Assembly: GCA_019428955.1 (NCBI GenBank)
Contig: JAHYJF010000039.1
Location: 1-17,620, forward strand
Direction: 5' to 3'
DNA from: Burkholderiaceae bacterium
Lineage (GTDB): Bacteria; Pseudomonadota; Gammaproteobacteria; Burkholderiales; Burkholderiaceae_E
Length of the DNA stretch: 17,620 nt
Both the position numbers and the translations under genes were made by a program. Below the pieces are notes generated by a model. It made no database searches. It saw only the letters and a program-made list of their open reading frames with translations, and was not told the origin of the DNA. This document shows positions 8,749-16,593 of this stretch, in pieces; position 1 is the stretch's first letter; every line of letters begins with the position of its first letter.

Positions 8749-10151
8749 GGGTCGCGGTAATCGGGGGCGGTTGGGCCGGGCTGGCGGCGGCGGTCGAACT
8801 CACCGAGCGCGGGGTTCCGGTGACGATCTTCGAAGCCGCCCCGCAATGGGGTGGTCGCGCTCGCCGGTGCCCGGTGCAACTTGGCGACAGCGCGGTTGAT
8901 CTCGATAATGGCCAGCACCTCATGCTCGGCGCTTACCGCGAGTGTCTCCGGCTCATACAACACGTCAACGCCGACCTGCCGGGTGACGGATTGGCGCCGA
9001 ACCATGCGGTATCAGCAACCTCTCCCGAGGTGCCGTTCGTGCGCACCAGATTGCATATCGCCACCCCGGATGGTTTGCTGCTGCAACGCATCCGGTTGCC
9101 GGGAACGGCGGGCGTGATCGCCGGTTTGCTCGGCGCCAGCATCCTTTCGGCGGGCGAGCGCTGGGCGCTGATGCGATTCCTTAGCGCCCTGCGTTGGCAC
9201 CGTTGGAGGGGCTTCGACGGTTTGACCGTAATGCAGTTGCTGGCGCGCTTCGGCCAACCGCCGGCACTGGTCAAACTGCTGTGGGAACCATTGTGCATCG
9301 CCGCCTTGAATACCGAAGCCAGCGCGGCCTGCGCCCAGACCTTCGCGACGGTGCTGCGCGATTCGCTGGGGGCTGGCGGCGATGCCAGCGATTTCATCAC
9401 CCCGCGGAGCACGCTCGGCGCGCTCTTTCCCGAGCCGGCGGCCGCTTGGCTGCAACGGCGCGGTGCGCACTTGCGCCTGCGCCGCGTCGTGCGCGGCATC
9501 GCTCCAAGCGACCCCCAGGGCAGTGCCTGGCGAGTCCGTACCAGCGACGCCGCTGCACCAGACGAGGAATTCGCGGCGCTGGTGATCGCCGTACCGCCAC
9601 CTAACGCCGCCCGCTTGGTTGGTGACGCCGCGCCCGGGGTAGCCGCACAACTGCGCAAATTCGAGTTCGACACCATCGCCACGGTTTACCTCGGTTGGCG
9701 GGACGATCCCGGGCTGGCGCCGATCACCATGCTTGGCGAGGACGCGGGCCGCGGCTACTACGGGCAGTGGCTGTTCGACCGGGGCGCACAGGGCAACTGG
9801 CACGTCGGCGCGATAGTGGTCAGCGCCCAGGGGCGGCGAGCACCGATCGGGCCGTCCGAACTGGCCCGGCGGGTCGCCTCCCAGGTCGCCGAGCAATTGG
9901 GCGTAGCGGTGGCGCCGGCGACCACGGTAATGATCGAGAAGCGCGCCACCTGGCGCTGCCTGCCCGGTCGGCCCCGGCTGATCCCCGACGTTTGCGCCCT
10001 CGAAGGAAACCATTTGCAGCGGCTTTGGTTGGCGGGCGATCACGCCTGCCCCGAGCGCTACCCGGCGACCCTGGAGGGCGCAGTGCGCAGCGGCGTGGCG
10101 GCGGCGCGTGGCGTAGCCGCGCTCCTGGACGGCAAGATCGACGGGGCGTGA
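8745..10151 (+). CDS. hpnE: HpnE, hydroxysqualene dehydroxylase (FAD-dependent)
   Basis: FAD-dependent amine-oxidase/desaturase-type flavoprotein, 468 residues from the GTG start, that reduces hydroxysqualene to squalene and completes the HpnCDE pathway. The N-terminal Rossmann fold reads VAVIGGGWAGLAAA (3-16), ends the second strand at Glu30 (VTIFEA), and is followed by GGRAR (36-40). The C-terminal FAD-binding segment includes LWLAGDHACPERYPATLEGA. I prefer GTG 8745 because the Rossmann strand begins immediately and it overlaps the hpnD stop as GTGA; the ATG at 8700 would add 15 residues. The gene ends convergently 49 nt from radA. No hopene cyclase or further hpn gene follows. Confidence 0.93.
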   Translation: MRVAVIGGGWAGLAAAVELTERGVPVTIFEAAPQWGGRARRCPVQLGDSAVDLDNGQHLMLGAYRECLRLIQHVNADLPGDGLAPNHAVSATSPEVPFVRTRLHIATPDGLLLQRIRLPGTAGVIAGLLGASILSAGERWALMRFLSALRWHRWRGFDGLTVMQLLARFGQPPALVKLLWEPLCIAALNTEASAACAQTFATVLRDSLGAGGDASDFITPRSTLGALFPEPAAAWLQRRGAHLRLRRVVRGIAPSDPQGSAWRVRTSDAAAPDEEFAALVIAVPPPNAARLVGDAAPGVAAQLRKFEFDTIATVYLGWRDDPGLAPITMLGEDAGRGYYGQWLFDRGAQGNWHVGAIVVSAQGRRAPIGPSELARRVASQVAEQLGVAVAPATTVMIEKRATWRCLPGRPRLIPDVCALEGNHLQRLWLAGDHACPERYPATLEGAVRSGVAAARGVAALLDGKIDGA

Positions 10152-10200
10152 GCCGGGCGGTTCAGGCCAGCATTGAAAGAGGAACGGCAAGCGCCAGGAA

Positions 10201-11559
10201 CTACTCCCAGGCCGCTTCGAGCACCTCGTCGAGTCTCTCCACGCCGACTGTCGCCACCCCCTCGATCGGTCGCCGCGGCAGGTTGGCGCGCGGCACGATC
10301 AGTCGTGAAAAACCAATCTTGGCGGCTTCGCGCAGGCGCTCCTGGCCCCGGGGCGCCGGCCTGATCTCGCCGGTCAGGCCCAGTTCACCGAAAACCGCCA
10401 GTTCGCGCGGCAAGGGCCGGTTGCGCAGTGACGAGACCACGGCGAGCATCACCGCGAGATCGGCAGCCGGCTCGGAAATTCGCACCCCGCCGACGACGTT
10501 GACGAAGACATCCTGGTCAAAGAGCGCGATCCCGGCGTGACGGTGCAGCACGGCCAGCAGCAGGGCCAGACGATTGGCGTCAAAGCCCACGCACAGCCGG
10601 CGCGGATTGGGCGCGTTGGCGCCATCGACCAGGGCCTGGACCTCGACCAGCAACGGTCGGCTGCCTTCCTGGGTCACCAGCACGCTGGAGCCTGGCACTT
10701 CGCGCCCGGCACGTGACAGGAAGATCGCCGAGGGGTTGGCTACTCCGCGCAGACCAGTCTCGGTCATCGCGAACACGCCCAGCTCGTTGACCGCGCCGAA
10801 GCGGTTCTTGAAGGCTCTGACCAGCCGGTGCGAGGAGTGGGTCTCGCCCTCGAAATAGAGCACCGTATCGACGATGTGCTCGAGCACCCGCGGTCCGGCC
10901 AACGTGCCCTCCTTGGTCACGTGCCCGATCATCACCACGCCGACGCACAGCTGCTTGGCAAACCTGGTCAATTGCGCCGCGCATTCGCGCACTTGCGCCA
11001 CCGACCCCGGGGCCGAGGACAGCTGGGTGGAATAGATCGTCTGGATCGAATCGATCACCACCACGCTCGGTCTCATGCTTTCCATCACCGGCATGATGTT
11101 CTCGAGTTCGGTCTCGGCCAACAAGGCCACCGCCGCTCCCTCCAGCCCGAGGCGGCGCGCCCGCAGCGCGATCTGCGCCGCCGACTCCTCGGCGCTCACG
11201 TAGAGCACTTTGCGGCCGGTTCCCATGTGAGCCAGCGCCTGCAGCAGCAGGGTCGACTTACCCACGCCCGGGTCGCCGCCGATCAGCACCACCGAACCTT
11301 CGACCATGCCGCCGCCGAGCACCCGATCGAACTCGCTGCTGCCGGTGGGCATCCGCGACACGGTATCGGTTGGCACCGAGTCCATCGCCACCACCGCCTG
11401 GGGGCCACTGCCGGAGGCCCGGAACCGCTGTCCGGACGGGCTCTCCGCCCGACCCTCCTCGAGGGTGTTCCAGGCGTTGCAGTGCGGACACTGGCCCTGC
11501 CACTTGACGGTCACCCCGCCACAGGCGGTGCAGGCGTACTGCACGCGCGGCTTGGCCAT
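10201..11559 (-). CDS. radA: RadA/Sms, DNA repair ATPase
   Basis: RecA-related branch-migration helicase of 452 residues acting in recombinational repair. The N-terminal zinc finger has CTAC (10, 13) and CPHC (24, 27). The RecA-like core has Walker A GDPGVGKST (95-103), the Walker B strand VVVID (166-170), and the RadA-specific KNRFG motif (251-255). The C-terminal third is the Lon-protease-like domain (FVNVVGGVRISEPAADLAV onward), which lacks the Lon catalytic serine as is normal for RadA. The ATG at 11559 has GGAG 9 nt upstream and lies one base past the alr stop, so alr and radA form a tight operon. Length is typical. Confidence 0.97.
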   Translation of the reverse strand: MAKPRVQYACTACGGVTVKWQGQCPHCNAWNTLEEGRAESPSGQRFRASGSGPQAVVAMDSVPTDTVSRMPTGSSEFDRVLGGGMVEGSVVLIGGDPGVGKSTLLLQALAHMGTGRKVLYVSAEESAAQIALRARRLGLEGAAVALLAETELENIMPVMESMRPSVVVIDSIQTIYSTQLSSAPGSVAQVRECAAQLTRFAKQLCVGVVMIGHVTKEGTLAGPRVLEHIVDTVLYFEGETHSSHRLVRAFKNRFGAVNELGVFAMTETGLRGVANPSAIFLSRAGREVPGSSVLVTQEGSRPLLVEVQALVDGANAPNPRRLCVGFDANRLALLLAVLHRHAGIALFDQDVFVNVVGGVRISEPAADLAVMLAVVSSLRNRPLPRELAVFGELGLTGEIRPAPRGQERLREAAKIGFSRLIVPRANLPRRPIEGVATVGVERLDEVLEAAWE

Positions 11560-11560
11560 C

Positions 11561-12658
11561 TCAGAGTGCTCCGGACTGGGCGCTCAGCGCCTCGACGCGG
11601 ACCGCGACTCGCGGCGCCAGGGCGCACATCAGCTCGTAGCCGATGGTCCCGGCGCTTTGCGCCACCGCGTCGATCGGCAGCTTGTCACCCCACAGCTCGA
11701 CCACGCTGCCGACTCCCGCACTGGGGCATTGGCGCAAGTCGATCATCAACAGGTCCATCGCGACGCGTCCGAGAGTGGTACTGGGCATTCCATCCACCAG
11801 CACTGGGGTGCCGCTGGGCGCGTGGCGCGGATAACCGTCGGCGTAGCCGCAGGCCACCACCGCGATCGGCATCGGTTCGCTCGCCCGGAACAGCGAGCCG
11901 TAGCCCACGGCATCGCCGGGCTGCAACACCCTTCTCGCCAGCACTCTGGTTCGCAGCACCATGGTCGCCGCCAGGCCCAGGTCGGCGGCGCTGTGCTGTG
12001 CGAACGGTGAACCGCCATAAAGCATGATCCCGGGACGAATCCAGTCTCGGCGCGCCCTTGGCACGGAGAGCACCGCCGCCGAATTGGCCAGCGAAACCTC
12101 CCCCGCCAGTCCCACCGTGGCGGCGGCGAACAACTCCATCGACTCATCCGCCCCGCCGGCGAGGTCGGCATTGGCAAAGTGCGCCATCAGTGCCACCGAG
12201 CGCACCGCCGGCATCGCCGACAGCCGGGCGTGGGCCCACCTCAGGCTGGCCGAGTCAAACCCTAACCGGTTCAAGCCGCTGTCGAACTTGGCGAAGGTGT
12301 GCACCGGTGGCCCATCACCAGGGCTCTCCGCCAGCCATCCCAACTGCTCCTCGCAGTGCACCACCAGGTCCAGAGCGTGGGCACGCGCCGCCGCAGTGTC
12401 GGCAGCGTCGAAGGCCCCTTCGAGCATCAGGATGCGCTTCTTCCAGCCCAGCTCGCGCAGCCGGCAGGCCTGGCCGAACTCAATCAGCGCCAGCCCGTCG
12501 GCCTGTGCCAGGGCCGGCAAGACCCGTTCGAGACCGTGCCCATAGGCGTTGGCCTTGACCACCGCCCAGCACTTTGAGTTCGGCGCATGGGCGCGCGCCA
12601 GCGCCAGGTTGGCGCGCAATGCGTCGAGTACGATCGTGGCTTCTGTCGGGCGTGGCAT
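11561..12658 (-). CDS. alr: Alanine racemase
   Basis: PLP-dependent enzyme of 365 residues that interconverts L- and D-alanine for peptidoglycan synthesis. The PLP lysine is Lys35 in AVVKANAYGHG. The second catalytic base is Tyr253 in VGYGSLF, the phosphate- and pyridine-contacting region includes RPGIMLYGG (208-216), and the MD pair is at 301-302. The same frame stays open to 13516, but codons upstream of 12658 lie antisense to lplT and have no Alr homology; the start MPRPTEATIVLDALRANL is typical. A TATAGT hexamer lies exactly 6 nt upstream of this ATG and no Shine-Dalgarno is present, consistent with a leaderless mRNA. It is the first gene of alr-radA. Confidence 0.96.
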   Translation of the reverse strand: MPRPTEATIVLDALRANLALARAHAPNSKCWAVVKANAYGHGLERVLPALAQADGLALIEFGQACRLRELGWKKRILMLEGAFDAADTAAARAHALDLVVHCEEQLGWLAESPGDGPPVHTFAKFDSGLNRLGFDSASLRWAHARLSAMPAVRSVALMAHFANADLAGGADESMELFAAATVGLAGEVSLANSAAVLSVPRARRDWIRPGIMLYGGSPFAQHSAADLGLAATMVLRTRVLARRVLQPGDAVGYGSLFRASEPMPIAVVACGYADGYPRHAPSGTPVLVDGMPSTTLGRVAMDLLMIDLRQCPSAGVGSVVELWGDKLPIDAVAQSAGTIGYELMCALAPRVAVRVEALSAQSGAL

Positions 12659-12664
12659 CGCTGA

Positions 12665-12672
12665 ACTATACA
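12665..12672. promoter_or_regulatory. Overlapping divergent -10 elements, alr and lplT
   Basis: The minus strand carries TATAGT (12670-12665), 6 nt before the alr ATG. The plus strand carries TATACA (12667-12672), with a predicted start near 12679, upstream of lplT. The two hexamers share four base pairs, so the two polymerases would compete for the same DNA. No clear -35 is seen on either side. Confidence 0.4.
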
Positions 12673-12715
12673 CAGTCAATGAGCGGGAGTGGGTCGTGTC
12701 ATCATAGCGGCTGTC

Positions 12716-14044
12716 ATGCCATCCGGACCATCCGCGTCCCGGGACGGCAACAGAGAATCCAGCAACAGAGAATCCAGCCAGTTGAAACGCGGTTTCTATA
12801 CGATCATGGCAGCGCAGTTCTTCTCGTCGCTCGCCGACAACGCGCTGCTGATCGCCGGGATCGCGATGCTCATCGAGATGCACGCGCCGGAGTGGATGAA
12901 GCCGCTGCTCAAGCTCTTCTTCACCATCTCCTATGTAGTCCTGGCACCCTTCGTGGGCACCCTCGCCGATGCCCTGCCCAAGGCTCGGGTGATGTTCGTC
13001 ACCAACGCGATCAAGGTCTTCGGCTGCTTTCTGATGTTCTTCACGGTCCACCCCGTGCTCTCCTACGCCGTCGTTGGCCTCGGTGCCGCAGCCTACTCGC
13101 CGGCCAAGTACGGGATCCTCACCGAACTGCTGCCGCCGGAACGGCTGGTCGCCGCCAACGGCTGGATCGAAGGCACTACGGTCGGCTCGATCATCCTCGG
13201 GACGGTGCTGGGCGGACTGCTGATCAGCCCAAAGGTCTCCGCCGTGCTGCTGGCGCACCTCGGTCCCCTGACCATGCTCAACGTCACCACGTCGGCCGAC
13301 GCCGCGATCGTGCTGATCGCGTTCATCTACGTGTTGGCGGCGCTGTTCAACTTGAATATTCCCGATACCGGGGTGCGCTACGCGGCGCAGGAATTCCACC
13401 CCATCGTCCAGATCCGCGCGTTTCGGAACTGCTGGTTGGCGCTGTGGCGCGACCGGCTCGGCCAGATCACGCTGGCCGTGACGACGCTCTTCTGGGGGGC
13501 GGGCGCTACGCTGCAATTCATCGTGCTGGACTGGGCCCGGTTCTCGCTGGGGATGCCGTTGAACCGTGCCGCCATCCTGCAGAGCGTGGTGGCGCTGGGC
13601 ATTGCCGGCGGCGCCATGCTCGCCGCCCGCTATGTGGCACTGATCTCATCGTTACGGGTGCTGCCGGTGGGCGTGGCGATGGGCCTGATGGTTCCGATGA
13701 TGACCCTGGTTTCGACCGAGGCAGCGGCCTACCCGATGCTGGTCATGATTGGCGCCCTGGCGGGGTTCTTCGTGGTGCCGATGAATGCCTTGCTGCAGCA
13801 CCGCGGCTACGTCCTGCTCAGTGCCGGGCACTCGATCGCCGTGCAGAACTTCAACGAGAATCTCAACATCCTCTTGATGCTGGGGCTTTATTCACTATTG
13901 TTGCATCTGGAGTTGCCGGTCGATGCGGTGATTTTCCTCTTCGGCGGCTTCGTCGCGTTGACGATGCTGATGGTGATCGCGCGTCACCGTCGCAACCAGC
14001 GCGAATACGACTCCGAGCGACTGATCGGACAGTCCCGCCACTGA
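12716..14044 (+). CDS. lplT: Lysophospholipid transporter LplT (MFS)
   Basis: Major-facilitator inner-membrane protein, 442 residues from ATG 12716, that flips lysophospholipids inward for re-acylation. Recognisable LplT segments include FYTIMAAQFFSSLADNALL, FVGTLADALPKARVM, GAAAYSPAKYGILTELLPPE, LFWGAGATLQF, FFVVPMNALLQHRG and SIAVQNFNEN. About 12 hydrophobic segments are spread along the chain. The start is uncertain. GTG 12689 adds nine residues. TTG 12782 gives MKRGFYTIM, which starts where similarity to the family starts. Codons between 12716 and 12782 include a perfect tandem repeat encoding NRESS twice. Divergent from alr; the acyltransferase partner aas is not in the window. It ends 22 nt from the convergent udg stop. 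Confidence 0.92.
   Translation: MPSGPSASRDGNRESSNRESSQLKRGFYTIMAAQFFSSLADNALLIAGIAMLIEMHAPEWMKPLLKLFFTISYVVLAPFVGTLADALPKARVMFVTNAIKVFGCFLMFFTVHPVLSYAVVGLGAAAYSPAKYGILTELLPPERLVAANGWIEGTTVGSIILGTVLGGLLISPKVSAVLLAHLGPLTMLNVTTSADAAIVLIAFIYVLAALFNLNIPDTGVRYAAQEFHPIVQIRAFRNCWLALWRDRLGQITLAVTTLFWGAGATLQFIVLDWARFSLGMPLNRAAILQSVVALGIAGGAMLAARYVALISSLRVLPVGVAMGLMVPMMTLVSTEAAAYPMLVMIGALAGFFVVPMNALLQHRGYVLLSAGHSIAVQNFNENLNILLMLGLYSLLLHLELPVDAVIFLFGGFVALTMLMVIARHRRNQREYDSERLIGQSRH
12748..12777 (+). repeat. Perfect 15-bp tandem duplication at the 5' end of lplT
   Basis: The unit CAACAGAGAATCCAG occurs twice with no gap (12748-12762 and 12763-12777). In the lplT frame it encodes NRESS-NRESS, so copy-number change by one unit keeps the frame. 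If translation starts at TTG 12782, the repeat lies in the leader directly before the start. Confidence 0.95.
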
Positions 14045-14066
14045 CCCGGCCGCGAGCCGCGCCGGA

Positions 14067-14774
14067 TCACTGTCCCGCGGGAGCGGCGTTCAGGATCTCG
14101 GCCACCAGACAAAGATCACGCCACGCCTTGGCCTTGTCGAGCGGGGTGCGCAACAGGTAAGCCGGGTGATAGGTAACCACCACCGGAATTTCGCGCTCGC
14201 CGCTGCGGTAACTTTGTGCTCGCCCGCGCAGGCTGGCAATCGAAGCGTCGGTTGAGAGCAAGCTCTGGGCTGCGAACCTTCCCAGGGCCACGATCACCAC
14301 CGGTGCGATCAGCTCCACCTGCCTGACCAGGAACGGCTGGCAGCGGACCACCTCTTCGCCGGCCGGATCGCGATTGTCCGGCGGCCGGCACTTGAGCACG
14401 TTGGCGATGAACACGTCGCGTTGCCGGTCGTGACCAATCGCCCCGATCATCAGGTCGAGCAGTTCACCGGCGCGTCCCACGAAAGGCTCGCCGCGCCGGT
14501 CCTCCTCGGCTCCCGGCGCTTCGCCGATGATCAGGCACCGGGCGTGTTCTCTGCCAACCCCAAATACGGTCTGGGTTCGCGTTGCGCACAGCGAACAGAG
14601 CTCGCAACCGGACACCTCGCGCCGCAGGCTCTCCCAAGCCGCGCTTGCGTCGCCCTGCCCACCCCGATCACCGCCGGGTTCGGCGGCGTCATCGGCCGCG
14701 ACTCGCGCCGCGCGCGGCATCCATAAAGGCCCCGTTCCCAGCCATGGCCACGCCCGCCGCTGAGACTCATCCAT
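14067..14774 (-). CDS. udg: Family 4 uracil-DNA glycosylase (Fe-S type)
   Basis: Excises uracil from DNA at the first step of base-excision repair; 235 residues. The four iron-sulfur cluster cysteines are Cys57 and Cys60 (SGCELC), Cys129 (VLKCRPP) and Cys145 (VVRCQPF). Catalytic motif A is GEAPGAEEDRRGEPFVGRAG (85-104) and the C-terminal motif is TYHPAYLLR (201-209), both typical of family 4. The first 45 or so residues are Ala/Gly/Asp-rich and absent from compact members such as the thermophile enzymes; such extensions are common in proteobacterial versions. The ATG overlaps the rimI stop by 8 nt. A phage SPO1 polymerase-related domain name in databases refers to this same family. Confidence 0.93.
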   Translation of the reverse strand: MDESQRRAWPWLGTGPLWMPRAARVAADDAAEPGGDRGGQGDASAAWESLRREVSGCELCSLCATRTQTVFGVGREHARCLIIGEAPGAEEDRRGEPFVGRAGELLDLMIGAIGHDRQRDVFIANVLKCRPPDNRDPAGEEVVRCQPFLVRQVELIAPVVIVALGRFAAQSLLSTDASIASLRGRAQSYRSGEREIPVVVTYHPAYLLRTPLDKAKAWRDLCLVAEILNAAPAGQ

Positions 14775-15285
14775 TGCCCGGACTCCGCGCCATTACCAGC
14801 GCATCCTCGCGCAGTGCGCCGGCCGGGTAATAAGCCTTGCGCACCCCAATCGTCTTGAAGCCTCTGTTGCGATAAAGCGCCCATGCCGGCAAGTTCGACG
14901 GCCGGACTTCGAGCATCAGCGAACTTGCGCCGCGCGCGGCGACATCAGCCATCAGCCAGTCAAGCAGTTGGCGTCCCAGGCCCCGGCGCTGCAGTTCAAC
15001 AGGCACGCACAGGTTAAGCAAGTGCGCCTCATCGACTACCCACATCACGACAGCGTAACCGATCCATCCGCGCTCGTCCGCGAAGATCCAGGCATCGTAG
15101 CCCGCCGCCAGGGAATCGGCAAAATTGCCCCGCGACCAGGGATATGGATAGGCGCGCTCCTCGATTGCCATCACCAGGTCGAGGTCATCGCCGTTCATGG
15201 CGCGCACCCTGAAGCGACCCGCGCCCTGGGCTTGCGCGCCGCCGCGGCTGGCTTGGTCAACCCCCGTATCGACCGGGGTTTTCAC
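14767..15285 (-). CDS. rimI: RimI-like N-alpha-acetyltransferase
   Basis: GNAT-family enzyme that acetylates the N-terminus of ribosomal protein bS18 in E. coli; 172 residues from a GTG start. The acetyl-CoA loop is QRRGLG (99-104). The RimI signature LEVRPSN includes the general-base candidate Glu126, ALYRNRGF includes the general-acid candidate Tyr138, and the tail has IGVRKAYYP and EDALVM. The GTG overlaps the tsaB stop as GTGA, which supports it, although it makes the protein about 24 residues longer than E. coli RimI; an internal ATG at residue 30 is the alternative. Pairing with tsaB is widespread in bacteria. Confidence 0.94.
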   Translation of the reverse strand: MKTPVDTGVDQASRGGAQAQGAGRFRVRAMNGDDLDLVMAIEERAYPYPWSRGNFADSLAAGYDAWIFADERGWIGYAVVMWVVDEAHLLNLCVPVELQRRGLGRQLLDWLMADVAARGASSLMLEVRPSNLPAWALYRNRGFKTIGVRKAYYPAGALREDALVMARSPGNG

Positions 15286-16088
15286 CGGCGCAGTTCCGCG
15301 TTACGACGGCGCAACTCGCGCTGCTCGGTCACGTCAAGGGCGACTTTGGAACGGACGTAGATCGGGCGGGCCTGCGCTGCCGGCAGCCAATCACCGAGGT
15401 AATCGGGCGACGCGGCCATCTGAGCCACGGCCCGGGCAACCGGCCGCTGGCCGGGTCGAACCAGTGCCCCGGCGTTGCCGGCCGCCGTCAGCAGGGCGTC
15501 CGAGCGCGCGAGGACATCGCCGGCGACGATCAGTGAGCACTCGGCTGCTGATCCTGTGGCAACCGTCGCGAACCACTGGGCGACGTTTTCGAGCCGACAC
15601 AGCTGCGCCGGCTCGATGACCTCGATTCGCCAGCCATCGCCGGCGGGCAGCGCCGCGAAGACCGCGACGTAGCATTCGTTCATCCTGGCATCGATGGCCG
15701 TCACCACGGTAGCCGCCCGCGCGCTGTCGCCGACTTCTGAAAGTGTGGTGTGGGCCAGCGCCGCCAGCGACCCCACGGCCAGCGTCCGGATGCCGCGCCC
15801 GAAGGCCAAGCCCTGGGCCAGTGCGCAGGCGATGCGCAAGCCCGTGAACCCCCCGGGTCCGGCATCGAAAGCGACGCCGTCGAGCGCCGCCAGGCCGACG
15901 CCCGCCGATTCCAGCAAGGCGCCGATCATGGGCAGCGCGCTGCTCGCATGGGCATGTCCGACCTGCTCCTCGATGACGTCGAGGGTCGCGGCATCACGCC
16001 GCGACAGCGCCACTGAACACCAGGGTCCGGCGGTGCTGATCGCGAGGATATTCGCGGGTACTTCGGTCAGTGCAGGCAGGGAGCGCAT
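15282..16088 (-). CDS. tsaB: TsaB, tRNA t6A-synthesis complex subunit
   Basis: Inactive ASKHA-fold partner that dimerises with TsaD in the TsaBDE complex, which adds threonylcarbamoyl to A37 of ANN-decoding tRNAs; 268 residues, somewhat longer than E. coli TsaB (231). The N-terminal strand is ILAISTAGPWCSVAL and the hallmark motif is GPGGFTGLRI (77-86). AIDARMNECYVAVF follows, and PIYVRSKVA lies near the C-terminus. The extra length sits in a short N-terminal extension and a charged tail. TAGAAT lies 8 nt before the ATG, with GGGGG between, so the leader may be very short. It is the first gene of tsaB-rimI-udg. Confidence 0.95.
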   Translation of the reverse strand: MRSLPALTEVPANILAISTAGPWCSVALSRRDAATLDVIEEQVGHAHASSALPMIGALLESAGVGLAALDGVAFDAGPGGFTGLRIACALAQGLAFGRGIRTLAVGSLAALAHTTLSEVGDSARAATVVTAIDARMNECYVAVFAALPAGDGWRIEVIEPAQLCRLENVAQWFATVATGSAAECSLIVAGDVLARSDALLTAAGNAGALVRPGQRPVARAVAQMAASPDYLGDWLPAAQARPIYVRSKVALDVTEQRELRRRNAELRR

Positions 16089-16096
16089 CGCCCCCG

Positions 16097-16102
16097 ATTC
16101 TA
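16097..16102 (-). promoter_or_regulatory. Possible -10 element of tsaB
   Basis: TAGAAT on the minus strand, five of six consensus bases, lies 8 nt before the tsaB ATG. It would give a leader of only one or two bases. The -35 region is not recognisable. It falls in the 27-nt gap after the secreted-protein gene, so read-through from that gene is also possible. Confidence 0.35.
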
Positions 16103-16115
16103 GTTCAGGAGAGGC

Positions 16116-16586
16116 TCAACGCCTCCGGGAGCGTCGCCCGCCGTCAGCGGGCTCGCCACCATCGCCGCGGTCGACGCGATCACCGCCGTTACCGCGCTCA
16201 CGAAACTCATTGCGGCTGCCGCGGTCACGGCGCTCGCCCCGGTCGCCCTGAGGGCGCTCGCTTGGCACGCTGTTCGCGCCCTGGCGCTGATCGCGCAACT
16301 GCTGGCGCAAGACCTGCATTTCCTCACGACTAAGCCGCCGGCGCGGCAGTTGGTCCGCCCACTCAGGCCGAGCGCCCTCAACAATCCCCGGCTGTCCGCG
16401 CTGCCGCCGCGGCTCGTAGCGCTGGCGTTGTTCCCCGTAGCGGTCGCGCAGTTCGGCCCGAAGCTGTTCGCGCTCGGCCGGATCCATGCGCTGATCACGC
16501 GCCGACGCCGCCAGCGGCGTTCCGGCGCCTGCAATCATGGCGGCCCACAGCAGGAGCGGAAGAATGCGGTAATACGATCGGTTCAT
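16116..16586 (-). CDS. Secreted Arg-rich protein of unknown function
   Basis: I do not recognise this 156-residue protein. A signal peptide is clear: basic MNRSYYR, a hydrophobic core ILPLLLWAAMIAG, and an Ala-X-Ala site near residues 27-29 (ASA). The mature part is very polar and looks disordered. Two related segments, MDPAEREQLRAELRDRY (34-50) and LSREEMQVLRQQLRDQR (85-101), suggest an internal duplication of a short amphipathic helix. The last 45 or so residues are Arg/Gly/Asp-rich with repeated GDR and RG steps. I chose ATG 16586 over the in-frame ATG at 16595 because the latter overlaps a TACAAT -10 element. It is divergent from ompR across a region with OmpR-like repeats, so an envelope role is plausible but unproven. 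Confidence 0.7.
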   Translation of the reverse strand: MNRSYYRILPLLLWAAMIAGAGTPLAASARDQRMDPAEREQLRAELRDRYGEQRQRYEPRRQRGQPGIVEGARPEWADQLPRRRLSREEMQVLRQQLRDQRQGANSVPSERPQGDRGERRDRGSRNEFRERGNGGDRVDRGDGGEPADGGRRSRRR

Positions 16587-16593
16587 GGGACAC

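Noticed and set aside
9012..10190. 392-codon minus-strand frame over hpnE
   Set aside because: Antisense shadow of the flavoprotein gene; composition is typical of reverse-frame translation.
12659..13516. 286-codon N-terminal extension of the alr frame
   Set aside because: It is antisense to lplT and has no Alr similarity; the standard Alr N-terminus begins at 12658.
14046..14065. CCGGC/GCCGG inverted repeat between the convergent lplT and udg genes
   Set aside because: Only 5 bp with a 10-nt loop and no T-run on either strand; too common in GC-rich DNA to call a terminator.
12574..14160. 528-codon plus-strand frame overlapping lplT, with an ATG at 12679 placed 6 nt after a TATACA box
   Set aside because: The frame is shifted relative to lplT, gives an Arg/Asp/Gly-rich product with no membrane segments, and spans both ends of the real gene. 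The -10 spacing is probably coincidence or serves lplT.
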